This document shows, in pieces, positions 35,591 to 48,084 of a stretch of 64,000 nucleotides of DNA. The first letter of the stretch is position 1. Every line of letters begins with the position of its first letter. This DNA comes from Euwallacea fornicatus. Its lineage: Eukaryota > Arthropoda > Insecta > Coleoptera > Curculionidae. The stretch covers positions 1,116,001 through 1,180,000 of the forward strand of contig NC_089545.1 in NCBI RefSeq assembly GCF_040115645.1. Reading direction: 5' to 3'. The notes under the pieces were generated by a model. It searched no databases and had not been told where the DNA came from. It saw nothing but the letters and a program-made list of their open reading frames with translations. The translations under genes were made by a program, and so were the position numbers.

Positions 35591-38489
35591 TCGGTCGTCC
35601 AATCGTCGTCGTTCACTATTGCTACCTGCTGAACAGTTAGGTAGAGGGTCAGTTCAGTGAGACAATCGCTGGTTGTGATGAATGAAAATCGACCCTCTCA
35701 CCGTGACTTCATGCTCAACTTGATTCTACCAACTCCGATCCTGCGGGTCAAAATCACCACAAAATATGTCAACACTTTGATGGTATGGCAACATATTACG
35801 TTTCCACATCGGCGGATTTAATAAATTCAACCTTAGCAAACGTTTTCTTTTATGGCCTTTTCTCCACCATTTAAGCAGACACAGAAGAATGATAACAAGT
35901 TACTAAGTGAATATCTCGATTTTTGCAATAACGCAAATCTCAATGTACGTAATGGAATCCGCATGGGAACCCGACTTGAAGCATCTCGGATGCCTCAGTG
36001 GTACTGAACCGTACCCGTTTAATTCATCTGGAAAATATCGAAAGTAATTAATTATTAATTCTGGTATTTGTGCCAATTAAGATGTCCTTCTTGGCAGCAG
36101 GTATTTCGTTCATATTCACTTACCGAGTTTGACTGACAAAACACCTTTCTGGAGCCGTTCGTTGCCCGTTCAAGTTCACAAAAGCGTTCTTATTCTTATT
36201 TCACAACGTGTTCGGAACTTTTCAGTTTGACCTCGTTGATGTTCTAACGCGAAGAACGTCTTCAAAGTAAACAGTTTCGTTGGCTACCCTGTATGAAATG
36301 AAAGAGCGCCATTCAACAACGATAATAATAGAGGTAGGCATTAAATGCGCAACCTTGTTGCTGCAAATCGTGGAATTTCTTCAGGCATAAATGGGTATCG
36401 GGTATTTAAAGTTACAAGTATCACTTTACTTGTACAAAGGCTGCCACTTACAACTGGTTAGCCAGCAATGGGTCTTTGCCATCGACTGCTGGCTAAATGT
36501 TTGCTGCTTTATGCGTAATTATGTTATTATAAAATACCCTTTTCTACTTGTACGTATTGAAGGCAATTTGTTGAATAAATTGGATAATGGCTATTTCGTG
36601 GACAACTTTCGCTTGGCAAAGGAGAAGACAGGAAATGAAGGACAAAATGGCTGTGGCTTAGCTACTAAAAAGCTGTTTAGCTGACTCGGGAGGAATATTA
36701 CTTAATAGCCTACAAGATAAACAAGTTTCCCATTTAACTATAATACCGTCGACATTAATCCCCGTCGATGCTTATTCTCGGAATATTAAGTTCGACCCTG
36801 CTTTTAGTTCCATGTCCGACTTACCATCCGAATGTCAACCCAATTTTCTGCCTAACTGCCCATCACAGCGTTAAATCCTTATAAGACTCATTTGAATACG
36901 AGTGCCATCTCCTCGTGTAACCCAATAAGTAGTTTATTCCGTAATTAACAGCGTTTCAAAGGAAATTAAATCTTGTCTTACCTATTGGAAGCAAACCACA
37001 ATTTGGAAAAAAAACCTTTATTTTATTCGACAGGATGTGTTTACTAAATGATTCGGTCGAGTTCCTAAATTAAAAACCCGTATTATGTTTAACTTTATTC
37101 ATTGTTTTTCGATGTGATGGCAGTGTCACCAACACCAGTTTAAAAGGTGACTGAACTGATTCTACACAGCTCTGCGTTTGGATTTTTTTAATAGAGATTT
37201 ACCTGAAATAATAATGTCGTGATATGCAACACCAGAACAGCCATTCGATAGGACACCGTGCATATTTTTGCCTTCCAGTCTGTTGGGGTTTCAAATATCG
37301 GCATTCGATTGAGCAAGCAAATGATATGATATGGGAATTTATTACAAATTACCTCCCATAACCATAATAGTTAACTAGAAATTCTACCGCAAATTCAGCT
37401 CGCAACGGCTATATTCAAAAACTCTACGTAGACCAGTGTTAAAGTTGCCAATAGTTGTGGATGATAAGTGGGATTATCGAGAAGTCTGGCGGTAACTTCT
37501 TTTATGGTGGTTGCCAAAAGGACCGCTAATGATGGAAGCAGTGGGGTCACTTCTGGTTATTTTGCAAAACTCATTCATCATCCGCACTACACTCCCCATT
37601 TAGGGGTTTAATAGTTTTGTTAATAGCCGGTAAGGCAACTACTAAATTATCTCCGAAATCGGGCATGAAAGTTGTATTGACCGTTTGTACGAGGCACACA
37701 TGATAGTTTTGTGGTGAAACCCTTTTGTTTGGCGTTCTTTGTGGTCTTCTTGCATCTCTGACCGTCCGAAAGGTCTTTACCTCATGCGGGGATAAAGAAC
37801 CGCCGATGTCGACCGAGTTAAAATCTCTACAAGATTTCGGTTATCTGAGCATTTATCTATGTAATTAGCGAAAAATACCCTATTAAAAATAATTAAGACT
37901 AATAACGAACACTTAGGGAACGATTATCGTTAGGTCAAACCGCAGAAAACAGGTTCTCTTATTGACATCCTTCAAGGTTTTATCTAACTCTCGTTGAGAT
38001 AGCAGATGTCGGCAAAATACTAAAAATGCATATTCATAAGGGGTGATTACTATCTGCGTAGGCTTTAATGTCATATTCGTTTACGCGTAATTGAACTGAG
38101 CAATTATGGACTAAAACGATTGTCGATCAATAAAGATAATGACCGATAGCCTTTAAGAGGTGACAGTGATTTTAGTAAAATCCTGTGGTTTCACGATATA
38201 AATGAGGCAATTTTAAACTCAAGGGAAACGAACTTTGTAATTAGTAGATGATCGAAATTAATTTACGTTGCCTGCAAACTTATTACGCTCCCCCATTTCT
38301 CATATAAAAACTTCATTCCTGTGACTGGCCAATTTACCTCCTCGGACGAGCACCTTAAGCTATCAAATTTTGATGTTTTGCTTTACTTTTAACAACTCGC
38401 GTTCGGATTTAAGCGATCTAGATTTCACATACATTTCAGATCACTTACCAAACTGGAAAATCGACGTAAGTTGTCCCACACCTTGTCCG
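35591..38489. other. Intergenic stretch without supported genes
   Basis: No gene. A lone CTACCCTGTATG near 36286-36297 looks like a solitary right end of a TACAGGG element, but no left partner was found. Confidence 0.4.
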
Positions 38490-39000
38490 CAGGACGGAAT
38501 GGAAGGGGCTCTTGCGCACGAGACAGAGTCCGCTGAAGACTTTCTGAACATCGAAGGAGAATTTGACCATACTACTTCTCGTTCGGCATCATTTGTCGTG
38601 CCCTGGCGGGGCAGCGTCTCTGCTAATATAGACCAGGCCAGCCAGAATGGTTGCCAATCGAGGGTGTCCTCAGGAGGGGCCTTATCTCCGCTTCTGTGGA
38701 GGCCCGAAATAGTCAGGCTATATCTAGACCTAAATACCGTTGGTCGATACGCGCAGGCCTACGCCGCCGGCCTGGCTCTTCTCGACAACGGCGGGCAGTT
38801 TGTCAAATTCGCGAATGCAACATTTGCGCATCGTTTGTGCATTGTCGAGTTGCGTGGGCTCCGCAGACCAAGTTCTTCTTTAAAATGTCGGTTAAATTGA
38901 CTGCCAATACGACTTTAACCCGTAATGCCAGTAGCAGACGGGCTGCACAGTTTTGTCTGCCAAAATTCAGGGACTCGCTTCGCTTTGGCTGAAGGGCGAA
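38490..39000 (+). pseudogene. Degraded LINE reverse transcriptase fragment (R1/Jockey-like)
   Basis: Non-LTR retrotransposon reverse transcriptase copies element RNA into DNA at the target site. In one frame of 38370-38900 I can read motif A as DFLNIEGEFDHTT (38538 on; the family has FLDIEGAFDNT). Then comes VSANIDQAS followed by the GGALSPLLW block (the family has PQGGVLSPLLW). Motif C is AYAAGLALL at 38757-38783 (the family has YADDLALL). The two catalytic aspartates of motif C are therefore gone (YAAG at 38760-38771). After a frameshift, the thumb-side segment continues as LTRNASSRRAAQFCLPKF up to about 38990. Both ends are truncated: no endonuclease domain, 3' UTR or poly-A tail is seen. 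Inactive. Confidence 0.8.
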
Positions 39001-40676
39001 CTACAGGACTTGGAAGTGACTACCGGGAGAGCAGTCGTCAGCAATAACTTCGCGCTTTGCAAGTTATTATCGTAAGTAAAGATTCCCCAATCATTCTGCG
39101 TTGTAAAATCTGCCTTCCTTCGGGGGCACATACTACGCCACTGAGCCGACCTCTCTCAATTACGGCAACTTCAGAAAAACAAATCGTCCGATTTTAAAAT
39201 GAGTAAAATCGCGCCGGATTACATCGAGAATTCCCCGCTAATGATGTCAATATCGATGGTCGCCTTTTTGTTATAAAATAAGCCATTACCGGTTTAATGA
39301 ATTATTCCATCTGGAAGATATTTTCTCATACATATCTGAGGATAATATCGCTTTACTTTTGTGTGTAATGCAACTTTTTTCCCCCATCGAAACTCGTCGG
39401 AATTCCCAGGCAATTTGCCCTAACCAATATAAATACCTGGTGCATTGCTGTGTAATAAACGACACGGTACCATCGGCCTATTATTATCGCGAATGGCCAC
39501 TTAGATGTGTGTGACATATTCCGAAGGCTCCTACGGGTCTCACCTCGAAGGGGAAGTTTTTCTCAAGAAGAAGTCGCACCTTTGCGTCTCCGCTGAGGTA
39601 CGGCCGAAGTTTGCAATGACCAAAAATCAAATTTGACGGAGCAGGGCGGCGGGTGAAACAATCCTACCCCCGACTGAGCCAGGAGTGGCATTAATGGCAG
39701 CAACCCAGACCAAACCCCCGAACGGATGATCAGTGGCAATATATGTTCCTTCCTCTTCGTACCTGGGAGAATTCCTAAGGGATAAATATGTGTATTAATT
39801 AAACAGTTTAAGTCGTCATAAATTAAAACGTCAATTGTCACGCAATCAGTGGACCTGCCCCGTATAAAAATCGAATGTAAATTGGCTGAGAAACCAGGCA
39901 CCTGTACAACATCTTATGACATACGAGGTAAACGAAGATAAATGCTTAGACCTGCATTCCCTATGACAAGATTCCGATATGTGCACGACTGGGGAATGCG
40001 ATCAACTGCCATAATTGCGCGAAACCCACAAAAACAATGAGCAATCATTATTTCGAGCAATTAACGTGAATGTTGACATGTTGATGAAACCGTTGCATTT
40101 TTTCGCTGAAAGCCGCGTTTTAATGATCTCACAAAACAGGATATTTGTCGCCGTTTGATCGGATTTTTCAATGGGAAAGGCTTTAATAATGCCATTTCGA
40201 TGCCATAGACGTAGATGCAGGTTTCTAGATAATTAATCGAAGACCGCGTCATAAACGTCTCATTCCGACACACGGGACGGTGCGCACTTTCGCAAACAGC
40301 CTAGCAACGTCGCTGATCTAGAAACCACATGCAACCACCGCATGCCCGTTTTAAGCCAGAAGAGAGACTCGTAACACTTGAACAAAAATCTAAAACTTGT
40401 TTCTGTGCGTAAGCCTTTTTGGTGGTAAAAGGTACCAATCAGTTGCAATAATGAACGCCACTGGTATATTTTATGCCAATTAAAGTTCTCGTGCAATGAA
40501 AGGTACCGACCGCCTTGTCAGGCATGAAATTAGAGCTAAACGTCCGCACTGTAACATCGATTGTATCATGTAAACGACATCTTCGTGCCAAGTGTTTTGA
40601 AGAACGAAGCAAATAGCGTTTTTTGACGTGAAAATTGATCAGACCGTTGGTGTATGACCGCCATAGTGATACACTA
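39001..40676. other. Intergenic stretch without supported genes
   Basis: Nothing recognised. Further LINE remnant could continue a little past 39000 but is not readable. Confidence 0.4.
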
Positions 40677-42092
40677 TAGACAGTGTGTTTTCTAAATGTT
40701 TGATAAAAATTTAGGGGACCATTTTTTGAGTAATTTTAAGATTTTTTGTCCGTCGACGATTTTAGGAAAAATACTTTGTTCCCTAAATACAAGGTAATAA
40801 ATGTTTTTCTGAAATTTATTAAAATCTACAATAATTGTTCAAAATTACTGCTTCCAGCTTGGACGCATGTCTCCAATCTTCTCCCTGACAGCCGAACTCT
40901 TTCAAAAATACCGGGAGTGTTTTTTATTTAATTGCACCCATCAATTATGCGATTTCTCAAATCTTCCAGGTTTACCACTGGATTAGTGTAAACTAATGAT
41001 TTTAAATTACTCCATAGGAAATAGTCCGGAGAATTCAAGTCTGGGGATCTCGCTGGCCATAAGTGACGTCCGCCACGACCAGTCCAGCGATATCCACATG
41101 TTTCCATTAAAAATTCGCCGGAAATGCGCCAGTGCTCCATCGTGCAGAAACCACATTGCATTTCTGGTTGACAAAGGTACATCTTGGAGGCATTCAGGAA
41201 GCGACTGTTCCGAAAAGTTACGATACGCCCGTAAGTCTTCCTGGTAGAAGTATTGGTCCACATTTTCGACCAAAGTGTTTAACGAAAATTGGTGTTGAAA
41301 ATTCAGTTCTAGTACTTCATATGGATTTTGTTCGGCCCATGCATGATTGTTATGAAAATTTCTTATTGCATTTCTTGAGAAATTTGCTTCATCGATAAAA
41401 AGAATCAACGGCAGTAGTTGCGGAATTTGTACCAATTTGTGCAACAGCCATTGACAAAATGCAATCGTCAAGAGAAAATCTGCACAAAGAACAGTCTGAA
41501 CACGTTGTATGTGGTACGGGTACAACAAACTTTCCCTCAAAACTTTCCACACAGTCTCATTACTAATATCCAAAGCCCTTCTAACTTTTCTAGCAGAAGT
41601 ACTTGGATTTTCCTCTATTATGTTTAGCATATTTTCTTCCAATTCTGCCGTTCTCGCTGTCACTGGTGTTCCTGCACCTTCGCTTCCTTTTCAATATACC
41701 TGTTTCAAGAAGAGGTAGATGAATTCTTTCGAACATTTTTCAATTCGGGAACATTACTATTCGGCAATCGTTCAATGTAAAATTGCCTGGCCCTTAACGA
41801 ATTTCCATTGGTAAGTGCATCCATGAAATGTATATCAGTTATCTCAGCATTTGTATAAGTATTCATGGTGAAAAGAAAAACATTAAAAGTAACAAATTTG
41901 GAAACGCATTCAAATTAAATTATGATTAATTATTTTAACTTATTTTAACTATTTTAATAAAAAAGAAAACATTTAGTCAATAAACATTTATGGTCTGGTA
42001 TCTAGGAAACAAAGCATTTTTTCTAAAATTTTAAAAATTACTTAGAAAAAAGTCCCCCAAATTTTTGTCAAGCATTTAGAAAACACCATGTA
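40677..42092 (-). mobile_element. Mariner-related transposon with DUF4817-like transposase, TIRs about 55 bp
   Basis: The left end (GTGTTTTCTAAATGTTTGAT, from 40684) and the reverse complement of the right end (GTGTTTTCTAAATGCTTGAC, to 42084) match for over 50 bp, through AAAAATTTAGGGGACC/AAAAATTTGGGGGACT to TAATTTT. Flanking TA lies at 40677-40678 and 42091-42092. The interior holds a minus-strand transposase broken into three readable pieces. Length is about 1.4 kb. The right end touches the next element at 42093 and creates a perfect palindrome with it. Confidence 0.88.
40928..41870 (-). pseudogene. DUF4817-type mariner-related transposase, broken
   Basis: The N-terminal piece near 41870-41720 reads MNTYTNAEITDIHFMDAL and then RQFYIERLPNSNVPE, which matches the DUF4817 helix-turn-helix found in a family of insect transposases. 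A stop follows. The main piece (41663-41007) has STSARKVRRALDISNETVW (second helix-turn-helix), LLYPYHIQRVQ, LFIDEANFSRN (first catalytic Asp) and MWFLHDGALAHF (second Asp). The last piece, in another frame (41263-40928), has HLWPARSPDLNSPDYFLW, placing a third Asp about 37 residues after the second, and ends DLRNRIIDGCN. The spacing suggests a DD37D-like catalytic triad. At least one stop and one frameshift inactivate it, yet the pieces are long, so decay is recent compared with the Tc1 copies. Confidence 0.85.
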
Positions 42093-42101
42093 TACATGGT
42101 G
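42084..42101. repeat. 18-bp perfect palindrome at a transposon-transposon junction
   Basis: CACCATGTATACATGGTG is its own reverse complement. It forms where the right end of the element at 40677-42092 meets the left end of the element at 42093-43017 with a shared TATA. The palindrome is therefore explained by two similar ends placed head to head. Confidence 0.8.
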
Positions 42102-43017
42102 TATCAGCTTTAAGCCGCATAGTTTCAATAGGGTATTGGATATCAAAAATTAATGCCAGTTTGCTATATACACCAACGCCCAAAAACTTTCCTTTGGCAA
42201 ATAAAGGATGTTTACAAATTTAGTTTGTTTACATATTAATATTAATTTCAAATTTACACAAATTGATACACACTCAATAATAACTTTTGACTTAAAAATA
42301 ATCAAGACTTATCTTTACTCTTAAAAAAATGTGGCGGTTCGTTTTCCTTTTCTTTTGAAATTTCCAGTAAAGAGTTGGTACCATTACGTTCTAATTGTTA
42401 CTTTAGGATGTGCATTATAATTATTTTAATTTTTTTACTTAGAAACAATAGATGGAACGAAAAATCTCAAGAACGATTTTTTTTCTAGAATTGAACGAGG
42501 AATTCAAGGATAATTTTTATTTTCAGAACATCCAGTAACTTACCACTTTTTCTGAAAAAATGTGCATGAACATGGAGGTTCGCGCCCTGAAGGAATGCCG
42601 AAAGTCGATGTCGGTGCCGAAGAGGAGAGGTAGTTTTAGTTGGTAGGCGGGCGACTTAATGGTCGGTCAAAACCCACACTACCTGGCTGCACATCGAAGC
42701 CGGGTATCTCAAGAAGATTCCCACCTCCTCGCAAAAAAAACATGGAGGTACGCGCGCCACTTGAAACTGTAAAAAGTATTTTTTCCAGTAAGGCAGATAC
42801 GTCACTTATAGTCATCGATAACTCCAAAATTTCGCTCAAGAATCTCTTGCTTTTTTTGAAGAAATTTAATACTTTCCATCTTTTTAATCAAATTTGAACC
42901 CCCTGTATCTGATAAAGGAAGCTTTATTGGACGTTGGTTTATATAGCAAACTGACATTACTTTTGAACGTTCAATATGCTATCAAAGTTATGCGGATTAA
43001 AACTGAAACACCGTGTA
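42093..43017. mobile_element. Non-autonomous element with about 105-bp terminal inverted repeats
   Basis: The left arm (42093 to about 42200) and the reverse complement of the right arm (about 42910 to 43017) align over roughly 105 bp. They share TACATGGTGTATCAG/TACACGGTGTTTCAG, AGCCGCATA/ATCCGCATAA, GTCAGTTTGCTATATA (one mismatch) and ACCAACG.CCAA, then CTTCCTTT. The interior has no transposase. It includes a direct repeat, ACATGGAGGTTCGCGC near 42570 and ACATGGAGGTACGCGC near 42740. The ends resemble those of the mariner-related element next to it, so that family could have mobilised it (inference). Confidence 0.85.
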
Positions 43018-46000
43018 TAAATATTGTAACAGGCCTGCGTAAAATTTCCGAATAGAAGACTCTAAAGAACTATACAGCGTAGGACCCAAGGTGGAACCCA
43101 GCCTAGATAACACATTGATAAAAAAAACTTTCTTTCCGATGCAATTAAATATCAGAAATCTACTATACTGCAGCATTTCCAAGCTGCATAATATACAATA
43201 GGTACCTATGACGTTCGATTAAAAAACCTTGATGCTGAACGTTCTGGTTACTTGTCCATTTTTGAGTACTCCGGACGTCCAACAACGTGCATAACTGAAA
43301 AATTCCCTTGGTTAAGAGCTGGCAAGCTCTAAGATTTTGCCGAAATGCATTATAACAATGAGGCATATCGATATCGAAACCAACAATAACTAAGCGAATC
43401 AATGGCAACGGTGTCGTTAATTCGAACTTCAAAGGCGCAGAGGGAAAACTCAATTTAAACGGATATCTGAGCGGGTTTAGGTAGAGCAGACAGCCAGATA
43501 GAGCGAACAAATTGAAATGTATTCCGCAAATTTTAATTGGTTTATCGTTCAAGCCGACACCTCCGCCGAACACCTTCAATCGTAATTAATGAACTTCCTA
43601 TTGAGTTAACGGAAACTGTACTAACCCCCGCTAATGGTTATTATAAAGCGGTAGATTCGTTACCGCGGAGGCTCAATTTAATTAACGGCGAAAACTTGAA
43701 AGCGCCTAACTTTCCATGATTTAATCAGCTAATTATTCTGGAATTATCCGACTTTGACGTTATTATGTAGATGACGCATATGTGCGCTATGGGCATATAA
43801 CGCTTAATGAAATCCCACTTATATTGATAGGATATTTAAAGGTAAGTGAGAGTGAGCAAGGATCCTGAAAATTTCATATTGCGTAACCGACTCAAAAATT
43901 GAGGCCGGTGGCTCAAACGCACAGCTTTGACAAAAATCTTCACCCCCGAGACCGCAAAGGAATTATTGGATGGTCATCGAATGTCCTCAACTTTTAAAAT
44001 GAACGTGTTTTCCAGGGGATTTAGGGCCCTACATCAGGTGATAAACATACTTCATTATTAAGGCCATAACGTTCATTCCTGCATGTCGCAATTCTGTGGT
44101 ACTCAGGGGTGTGCAGCTGAATTTTACACGCTCTGGTAATATTTCGTTGTTATGATTTGCACTAAATACTTAATAATTGTCCAAATAATGACGTGCTGCC
44201 ATATGGTAAAGGCCGGAAGTACCGATCAAGCTGGGTGATTATTTTGGTAAATGTCCTAACCGCATACATGTAAGTAGTAATTGTTTTCACGTCATGGCGG
44301 GTCGCATTGAAGGGCTCTTTGTGCGGACAGAAAAATAATAACTGATATGCAGGGAAAATATACCCTGCAGGTGTAATTTTGGGTAAGGAGCTACGTGTAA
44401 CAGCAATTATTCTTGACGAAACCAAGCTTCATTGAAGCGTTTCGGAAAGTGTGGAAAGTGGCCAAAAAATGGCAATTAGCCAAGGGCTCTTGCCCAACGG
44501 AAACTCTAAAGAAATGACCCTTAGACATGAATGTGGAAATTGGCCTGAGTATGTCAATTGCGATGGATCACAAGGAACAGGGAGGGACCGTCGTCAAACT
44601 CACCTAGAAATGCTATTCTGCGTAAAACTCCCTCGCTACGGCACCATACCGTGGATTCCCTAATGAGTCACACAATCAGCTATTTCAATTAAATTAGCTA
44701 TAAAATTGTTTTAGTTAGAAGGTAATTGATATGGTTTTTATACGAATTATCCTAAATATCTGTAAATAGGATTTAACTTCAGCAAACTTCGAATGAATTC
44801 CATCGCCCCCACGGCAATATATCTCGTTTTATGGGATTTTCAAACTGGAAATAGAAGCTAATATGTTTACAATCAAAACTTTTCAACTACGTATTTATCC
44901 GAAATTGTGGGGCATATTTGAAAGATATGTTCGTTTGAATAGTAAAAGTTTGTGTATAGTTTAAGTCGAGTCTACATTTTCATTTTACGATTACATACTC
45001 AGTCGCAATGACCCGCATTGGAAGTTGAAGGAAGAACATAGAAGTTGTTTATGTGTGTATAGAAATAGGATTTGACATTGTATACCAAGAGAGTAAAGTG
45101 AGAACTTCATTCAGTCGATGAAGAATCTGAGAAGACTCTAAAGAGACCCACATGAATGTCTCCCACATAACACCAATATATTTTGAGATGGGCATAGGGA
45201 TAGCTAGGCCGGTACAATTATATTTTAAGTTAATAACAGCAATGTAAGTAAACTGGAATTCAATTCCCCTATATATCTCAAAAATCATTAAAAATGCATA
45301 TAAAAGTATCTGCAGTGAAATAATCCTTCCGTTGAGTAAGTTCCCAAAAGAAAAATTATGCTAAAAGTTCTACGTTGGGAGATCGCATCAAATATTCAGG
45401 GGGGATAAAGCGAGTCCAATACTCACCACGTTGGATTTGTGCGAGCCTTCACTGCACTCATATTACTCAAAATTGGTTAGAGGTGGATCAAGGAATATCC
45501 ATATCGACATTATCTTTCCAAAGAGTAAATTTCCAAAATGAAACCATATACAGAGTGGTCCGTTAGGAAAATGCGAGTTCCCAATAGGAAAAGTCATTTA
45601 CCTGATTTAGAGATTTAGGTTACGTTGTTGCAGTTTCACATGTGAAGCGGCTTAGTATTTAAAGCAAAGGGAAGCTGCTTTCCACCAAAAAGGTTTCGAA
45701 AAGGCACTTTATTTCTATAAGTGCAACCATGTTTGTTTCGCCTTATAATCGCATTTGAATGAATTTTTGCACTACTCTTAGCCTGCATCAGTCTAAATTT
45801 ATATGACAACTTTCCTGATACGCTTTTAAACCTTTTATCACTTTTATCTCTCGAGTGCTATATCGAACTAAAAGTGGCACATTACGTATTCTTGGCAGGC
45901 GAGAATGCGGCCTCGGGCCTAAAGCCTTACATTTACACATGCATATTTATAAACATTATCTTCTATTACACAGAACCGAGCGAAGTATAAAGCTCGGAAG

Positions 46001-47937
46001 CAGAGGAGCTTCCGGAGCCGGGGCTTTTGAGAGCTTTTATAGCTCAGTTTTATCTGTATAAGTAATATAAAAGCAGGCGATTTGCAGCACTCCATAAATA
46101 TTTAGGTTTAATTCTAAAAGCGTTTCCGAGACGCACACTTTATATATTCATAATTTACGCCGACCCCCGGATTTTACACCTTCTCGGTATTCTGCAGGCA
46201 TAGAAAAATTTTTATGATGGAAACATTTTATGCAGAATATAGTAATGTGCACGCTTTTATCTTTGTAAGCTTTTGCTTTGTCTCACGTTTTCGTAAATTT
46301 CAAAGGGATAACTTTAGAGCATATGCGGAATGCTGAAATTGTACTATAAAAATTTTGTTTACAAATTTTCCATTTGGATCTGAAAGTGTTTTCATCAGCG
46401 ATGAGTAGGACGCTATGTATGAATCAAATTTAAATAATCATTCCAGAATGTACTATTCGCTTTCTCTTCTTTGTAGTGCACGCTCATTTGATCATTGCCT
46501 GCAGCCATAATATAAAAATCGATGGCTGTACCTCGTGGTATCAATTGCCTCAATCCGATCACTCCAGGTAATTGTCCTCAGCAAAATCACGCATCGGGCC
46601 CCAGTTCGATAATTTGACTTTCTCCTTCCCTCGTCTCTAGTGGAAATCATTAAGCATGGCCAGTGCCCACAGAGAGATATTCAGGAACTTTCCTTGTTTG
46701 CACGAGATTGCATGTCTAAAAATCTAGAAAAAGCCGAAGTGAATACCGCTTCAAGAGGGTGTTGATGGAGTAATGGATGAGTGTGATTAGGTCAACGTCT
46801 TGACAACTTTATCAGGAGGATAGTATTCATAAAAATGTTGAAATACGGACACTGTATTCGTCAATTCCATGCTTTCCATGGAAATTATCTTACTAGTGAA
46901 GTTGCCAGTACAATGGACTAGTGGCCCTAAGGGCGAAAGCTGACCAGCAAATTCTTGACCAAACAACCACGACGTTGACAATCAATCAACGCCGGATTCA
47001 ATCGAGCGACTCCGAACCGCTCGACTGGCAGAGCGGTACTACCCGCCTCTCTCACCATTGTAGCCCAACTGTGGCGCCACTATTCGTTGAGGGCGTGAAG
47101 TCATTCAGCTAAGAAGACTAATCATCTTATATCGTCAATTTCTACACACCCCCAAAGGGATTATAGTCTTCATCACCCCTAATAACTAAATCTAGAAAAT
47201 GTCCTCCAACTCATGGCCTAATTCAAAATCAGTAAAGCTGCCTAAGAAGTTTATTGCTGGGGTGTGCGGATGCGGTCTCCCTTCAGGAATTAACTTAACA
47301 TTACCATGTATATGTTGGGGGATATTATGTTAATTGGCTCGAGGGTGACCCCTCCTGTGTGTTCGTTCAATAAAGGGATCAGTTTTAATAGGAGATAATT
47401 TTATCGTGTAGCAGTAACGTAAGTTTCGTCATAAATAGTGAAATGATCGATTCCGAGTGAAGAAAATGGTAAAATATTGTAAATTTAAAAACATTAAGGC
47501 AAACAATACTCTATTTTATTAATTCAGAACACGTGATTTTCTACGGATGCTTTATGTCCCGCTATGCATGATTCGAGATGCTTTATTCACGCATTGATTT
47601 AGCATGGTCCTCTTTATAGTTGCGCGGTTGCTGTTAACGGTTGACATTATTTATGCACTTTTTCAGGCTCATTAATTATTTTTAGATAAAGTAAAGTAAA
47701 TGTGCATACAAATTTGTATGTCAAAGAATTCGTTTCATGGAAGAGTTGCAAGGACAATTCGCTGAGGATTCGCGCAACTGGGTGAAAGAGAAAACTTTAA
47801 GATGGATATTGAGTGTATTCGCAGTGCATCTGAAAACTCACGGAAAGTTTTTAGACAGTCATAATGCATCGAGCAGTAAGGAGAAACTTGAATTCGCACA
47901 TAAAAAGGTGAATATTCTATAGTACCTGAGTACAAGT
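43018..47937. other. Intergenic stretch without supported genes
   Basis: No gene. A minus-strand frame of 138 residues at 43163-43579 shows no motif and overlaps other frames. A TACAGAGTGGTCC word at 45548 resembles a mariner-type end without a partner. The rest is AT-rich and unremarkable. Confidence 0.4.
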
Positions 47938-47996
47938 CAGTGGCGGACCATGAATTTGCTTTGCGCCGAGCTTCCTTACTCCTAGATCCGCCACTG
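47938..47996. mobile_element. Tiny MITE (59 bp) with CAGTGGCGGA ends
   Basis: CAGTGGCGGA at 47938-47947 and TCCGCCACTG at 47987-47996 are a perfect 10-bp inverted repeat separated by 39 bases. CAGTGGCGGA-type termini are common on hAT-like non-autonomous elements in animals. No target duplication is obvious. It lies just left of a Tc1-like fragment. Confidence 0.55.
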
Positions 47997-48084
47997 CCTG
48001 TATGGCTTTTCGGTGTAACTTGAAATTCACTGCTCAAAATAATTTAGGGAACAAGGACAATTGTTAAGAAATTCTCATATTGGA

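Noticed and set aside
36283..36300. CTACCCTGTATG as a right end of an element
   Set aside because: No left end with the inverted sequence could be found.
39563..39901. 112-residue minus-strand frame and a weak MITE-like GGCGGGTGAAA word
   Set aside because: No domain, and the MITE match does not extend.
43163..43579. 138-residue minus-strand frame
   Set aside because: No motif, no splice context and no flanking gene.
45548..45570. Possible transposon end TACAGAGTGGTCC
   Set aside because: Single end only, no partner.
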